NCBI GenBank assembly: GCA_000310025.1
Contig: FN649753.1
Coordinates: forward strand, 548,624-581,121
Direction: 5' to 3'
Origin: Ectocarpus siliculosus
Lineage: Eukaryota; Sar; Phaeophyceae; Ectocarpales; Ectocarpaceae
DNA length: 32,498 nucleotides
Shown here: piece by piece, positions 21,948-32,498 of the stretch
Position numbering within the stretch: position 1 is the first letter of the stretch
How the letters are laid out: the number at the start of each line of letters is the position of its first letter
Program-made: the position numbers and the translations under genes
Notes under the pieces: model-generated
Database searches by the model: none
The model's input: the letters and a program-made list of their open reading frames with translations, nothing else
What the model was told of the DNA's origin: nothing

Positions 21948-21953
21948 AATAAA
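21948..21953 (+). promoter_or_regulatory. Possible poly(A) signal of ADAT1
   Basis: The hexamer AATAAA starts ten bases after the ADAT1 stop codon. That is close for a cleavage signal, and algal genes often lack AATAAA, so this is only suggestive. Confidence 0.3.
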
Positions 21954-24424
21954 TCAGAAAAAATCGTGTCGCGCGATTCTTTCGTTCTCCAAAATTGTAG
22001 ATAACCTTCGTTTCGGTGACCTCTACTGCTGGCTGCTGTTCTGCGGGGTCCCCGTGTTCGAACACCGGGTAGGTCTGATGGAGACTTCCCCCGCGATCCC
22101 AGTTTTGGAATACTCTTGGCCACATCAATATCTATAACCAAAGGCCTGTGTGTGTGTTTTTTTTTTTTCGTCCTATATATTATGGCGATAGTCCCCCCAT
22201 ATTTCGCGGTGAGACGTGTACTACACTTTTCGGTGTACGTAGAGCACTACTGGTACACTCTTTCAGTGTATTTATTGCCTGCAACGTGAAAAAGAACAGT
22301 TTCGTGTGCATCTCTGGATGCTCGGAGATACCGTGTTTTGGCAGTGAAAGCGCAGGTGGTTGTTCTTCGCTTGAAAGCGTGCCTGCAGTTGGACGTCTTT
22401 GTTGCTGGTGTAAATGATCGATGCAACATAGCATTAACGCGGGATTAGCCCCGGCCTCAACCGAAGCCCTGTTCCTCATGTTGCCAGCGGCTTCGCAAGG
22501 ACCGTCCCACGAAAACTTTCAATTTGGCAGGACCAGGAAAACCAGGCCACCTCGGCCAGTGGTCTGGTAGCTGTACTTTCTTCTTTCCATGAAACTAGGT
22601 TGAGACCTATACCTGTTGTGCGGTCTGCAGTTTGGGAGGGGAATTGTCCTCACCGCATGACGCCCTCGCATGCGGAACAAGAGAGCGAGGGCGCAAAATA
22701 AAGGCGACGCTACGATTGATATCGTCACCCGGCTCTGACGAACGAGACCTTGTGTCCAGCAAACGCTGGAAGGGATGATACGCAACGGGATACGTTGCGG
22801 ACGCGATTTTTTGCACGCATCCAACAGCAGACGATCCCTATAGAATCCCTTCATCGACCGCCAGCCAGCAACAAGCCAGAACGCTAGCCAACTTGTCGAA
22901 GAAGAGCAACGAGATGATGACGCGGCCGAAGTGGAGCGAGGTGTGGCGACGAGGCTAAGAGGGAGGGTTGTCACCGCTGCTGTGCGGCCTTCTGTGCATA
23001 TGCATGTTCTTCTACGCTGTTGCGAGAAACGGGAGTCCTAATTATCCTCGACAAAAGGCGGTGGGGAGATTTCGCCCTTTGTAAAGGGAATCTACACATT
23101 CTTAAGTCATGGAAGAGGCCCATACAGAGGGGGGTCGGTGTGCGTCTCGCCTGCATGCAAACACACGCACGCAAAATACCCCGATGATGATCAACCGTGT
23201 TCGCAATGATTTTATCCCGCTAGAAGACCGATCGTCTTTCGCTGGTTCAGCCGGTTAGCGCGGTCGATGCCAAACATAGAAACACACGCACACGAGCACA
23301 AAAGCGCTGGGACTGACGTCGTTTTTCTGGCTCATAACGCGGGCGAAATGCGATTTGAAGAAACACAGCAAAGACAAGACGAGAGGGGGTGTTCCCGAGT
23401 GCATGCCGACGCGCAAATTGGACATGGATCGAAATTACGCTCAACAGGCTTTAAAAACCGAACCTCGCGTCAAATTCCCCACTTCACACGACCAGCTCTA
23501 CCCACCTCTCACACACCAATCAACGCAGCAAATACTACTTCACATCCCTTTACGTGACGAGACAAGACAGGACAGAGACAAAAAATACGAACGCCCCGAA
23601 AAACAAAGCCAGCCGTTTCTTGAGAGCAAAACAGGCCGGCCGGGGTCTGCAAACAAACCCAATCGGAACGAACGACGATTTCCGTCGTTTCACACTCCCT
23701 TACGAAAGCCAGCCAAACCCAATCCAAGTCCCGATTTCCAAACAGCTAAACGCCGGAAGTGAAGATGCACAAGTGTTTGAGAGCCAGACACTCGGCGAGC
23801 GCTCACCAAGCCACGTGTGCTAAATGTGTGCGGGCCCTGGTGGCAAACACTTGCCATAGAGCAACACACGTGTACCTCGAGTCAGAATACCGATGAGGCT
23901 TGGGGTGCGAGGCGAGTGGATTAGCCACTCTCACGCCAAAAATCGAAAGGCGAAAACGGAACAAAGCGAGAACCAAGAGTCCATCCTCCCCCATCCGGCT
24001 TGGTTTGCCTTCTACACCTTCTCTCCTTGGTGTCGAAGAAAACAAAAGGCCTCTTCTCGCTTGCGTGCAACAGAAACACAACTATCCGCCGACATACTCG
24101 ACAACAAAAACGCTTGACTGGGGCGAACTTCTCTTCGACAGCCCTCGCGGTTACCTTCATATAATACCTCCATCGACATCCCTTGGAGACAATATTTCTC
24201 CCAGAAAAAAAAAAAAACAGACAAAAGAGTAACACGACAGTTCTAAAAGCACTACATATATCACAACAAAATACTGGCACTCTCTTTACCCTACCCACTT
24301 ACTCTATCGCTCGTTTACACGGTGGTGCACCGTCGCCATAAAGCAGAACCACCCCTTGCTTAGCCCCCAAGTACCGCCGAGGCAAACACCTGTGCCGTAT
24401 CTCCCTACAAAAACCTCACCACGC

Positions 24425-24905
24425 TCGCGATTTTTCTCTTGTAGGCTGTCGGCAGCAGTACCGGACCCAGGAGCCAAAATAGCGACAAAATATTAAGACC
24501 AGACCACAATCAACCGCGGGCACTTCAAACTTGACGACGTCGTGATTTCCGCGGAGAGACAGACTTCGCCTGGATGGCTGGAGAACGCTCGTGTTATAGC
24601 AACATCATCCATGCTCGCGGCATTTCTCTGTAGGCTGTGGGCTGCATCGGACACCGCATACGACCAAACAATTCAGATCAGACCACAGTCATTTGCGGCG
24701 CTCGCGATATATCTCTCTGTAGGATGCCCGCTGTATCGGACACCAGAGCCAAAATTCACGACGGCAAAACAATTCAGACCAGGCCACAATCAAATTGCGG
24801 CACTCGCTATATCTCTCTCTCTCTCTGTCGGCTGTCGGCCGTATCGGACACCAGAGCCAAAATTAATTCACGACGGCCAAACAATCAAGACCAGACCACA
24901 AGTCG
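24425..24905 (+). repeat. Imperfect tandem array, roughly 100-bp units
   Basis: At least three adjacent copies plus one more distant copy share the order CTCGCGATWTNTCTCT, GTAGGCTGTCGGC, TATCGGACACCAGAGCC, AAAATTCACGACGGC and AATTCAGACCAGACCACAA. Positions are about 24425-24515, 24615-24690, 24694-24790 and 24798-24900. Just after it, ACAGGCCTACCACA is also duplicated (about 24963 and 25015). It has no coding signature. Confidence 0.75.
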
Positions 24906-25166
24906 CTGCCAACTCGTCCCTGACACTACACAAACACCGCCGCTTGGCTACACTGACGGAAAACAGGCCTACCACAAATTCTTGGCGGGGTCTTCTGCGT
25001 GACACTCACGGGACACAGGCCTACCACACACTCTTAGCTGGCCCGCTGTGTTAACATGCACACAAACAACATCATCTCTCAACCCTGGCTTGTGTAAGAC
25101 GGTCGCGTGCTAAAAACACCACCGCCCCGAAACCCGGGGGGGGGGGGCAACAACAGCAGCCCAGGC

Positions 25167-32438
<7,272 letters not shown>

Positions 32439-32498
32439 CTGTCGGCAGCGGCGGAGGGGGTGGGATAGGGGGAGGGGGGGGGGGGGGGGGGGGTCTCA

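Larger units (their letters stand above)
21939..25166. other. Convergent intergenic region
   Basis: This lies between the 3' ends of ADAT1 (plus) and the BEACH gene (minus). An AATAAA at 21948-21953, ten bases after the ADAT1 stop, could be a poly(A) signal. A T-rich run lies near 22157-22170. An imperfect tandem array lies at about 24425-24900. ORFs of up to about 150 codons on both strands have no recognised domain. Confidence 0.5.

Noticed and set aside
22035-22070. tRNA T-arm-like GTGTTCGAACAC
   Set aside because: It is a simple palindrome; no D arm or anticodon arm could be folded around it.
23355-23762. 135-codon plus-strand ORF, Lys/Pro/Arg-rich
   Set aside because: No recognised domain, and overlapping open frames of similar length occur nearby.

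Overview
The window is nuclear DNA from a eukaryote with many spliceosomal (GT-AG) introns of a few hundred bases, moderately GC-rich exons, homopolymer and trinucleotide runs, and several kinds of small non-autonomous repeat. Intron-rich housekeeping genes plus this repeat style fit a stramenopile alga, most likely a brown alga (Ectocarpus-like). That assignment is inference from style; no diagnostic marker is present.

Layout. A tRNA-Glu(UUC) gene lies at 542-613 (minus). Four multi-exon protein genes follow. (1) 7152-2123, minus: a probable secreted or ER-lumen protein with a degenerate JmjC/cupin domain, a long acidic insert and a C-terminal FN3-like domain. (2) 14197-9663, minus: an F-box protein of the FBXO9/Hrt3 family. 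(3) 16205-21938, plus: ADAT1/Tad1, the tRNA-Ala A37 adenosine deaminase, with all zinc ligands present. (4) 32438-25167, minus: the 3' part of a BEACH-WD40 gene of the WDFY3/SPIRRIG class, whose 5' part lies beyond the right edge. Genes 2 and 3 are divergent across about 2 kb; genes 3 and 4 converge across about 3.2 kb. I see no operon-like or pathway link among them.

The unusual material is mostly in introns. Two copies of one foldback, Mutator-like element (17095-18373 and 28709-30039), each with a perfect 9-bp target duplication, sit in introns of ADAT1 and of the BEACH gene. A separate element of about 120 bp lies exactly 19 nt upstream of a 3' splice site in two different genes. Two BEACH-gene introns carry tandem arrays that copy the adjacent 5' splice junction. 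A TACCGCC-rich foldback repeat lies in the divergent intergenic region. All exon models were assembled by eye from splice signals, reading phase and remembered family patterns; no transcript or database evidence was available.
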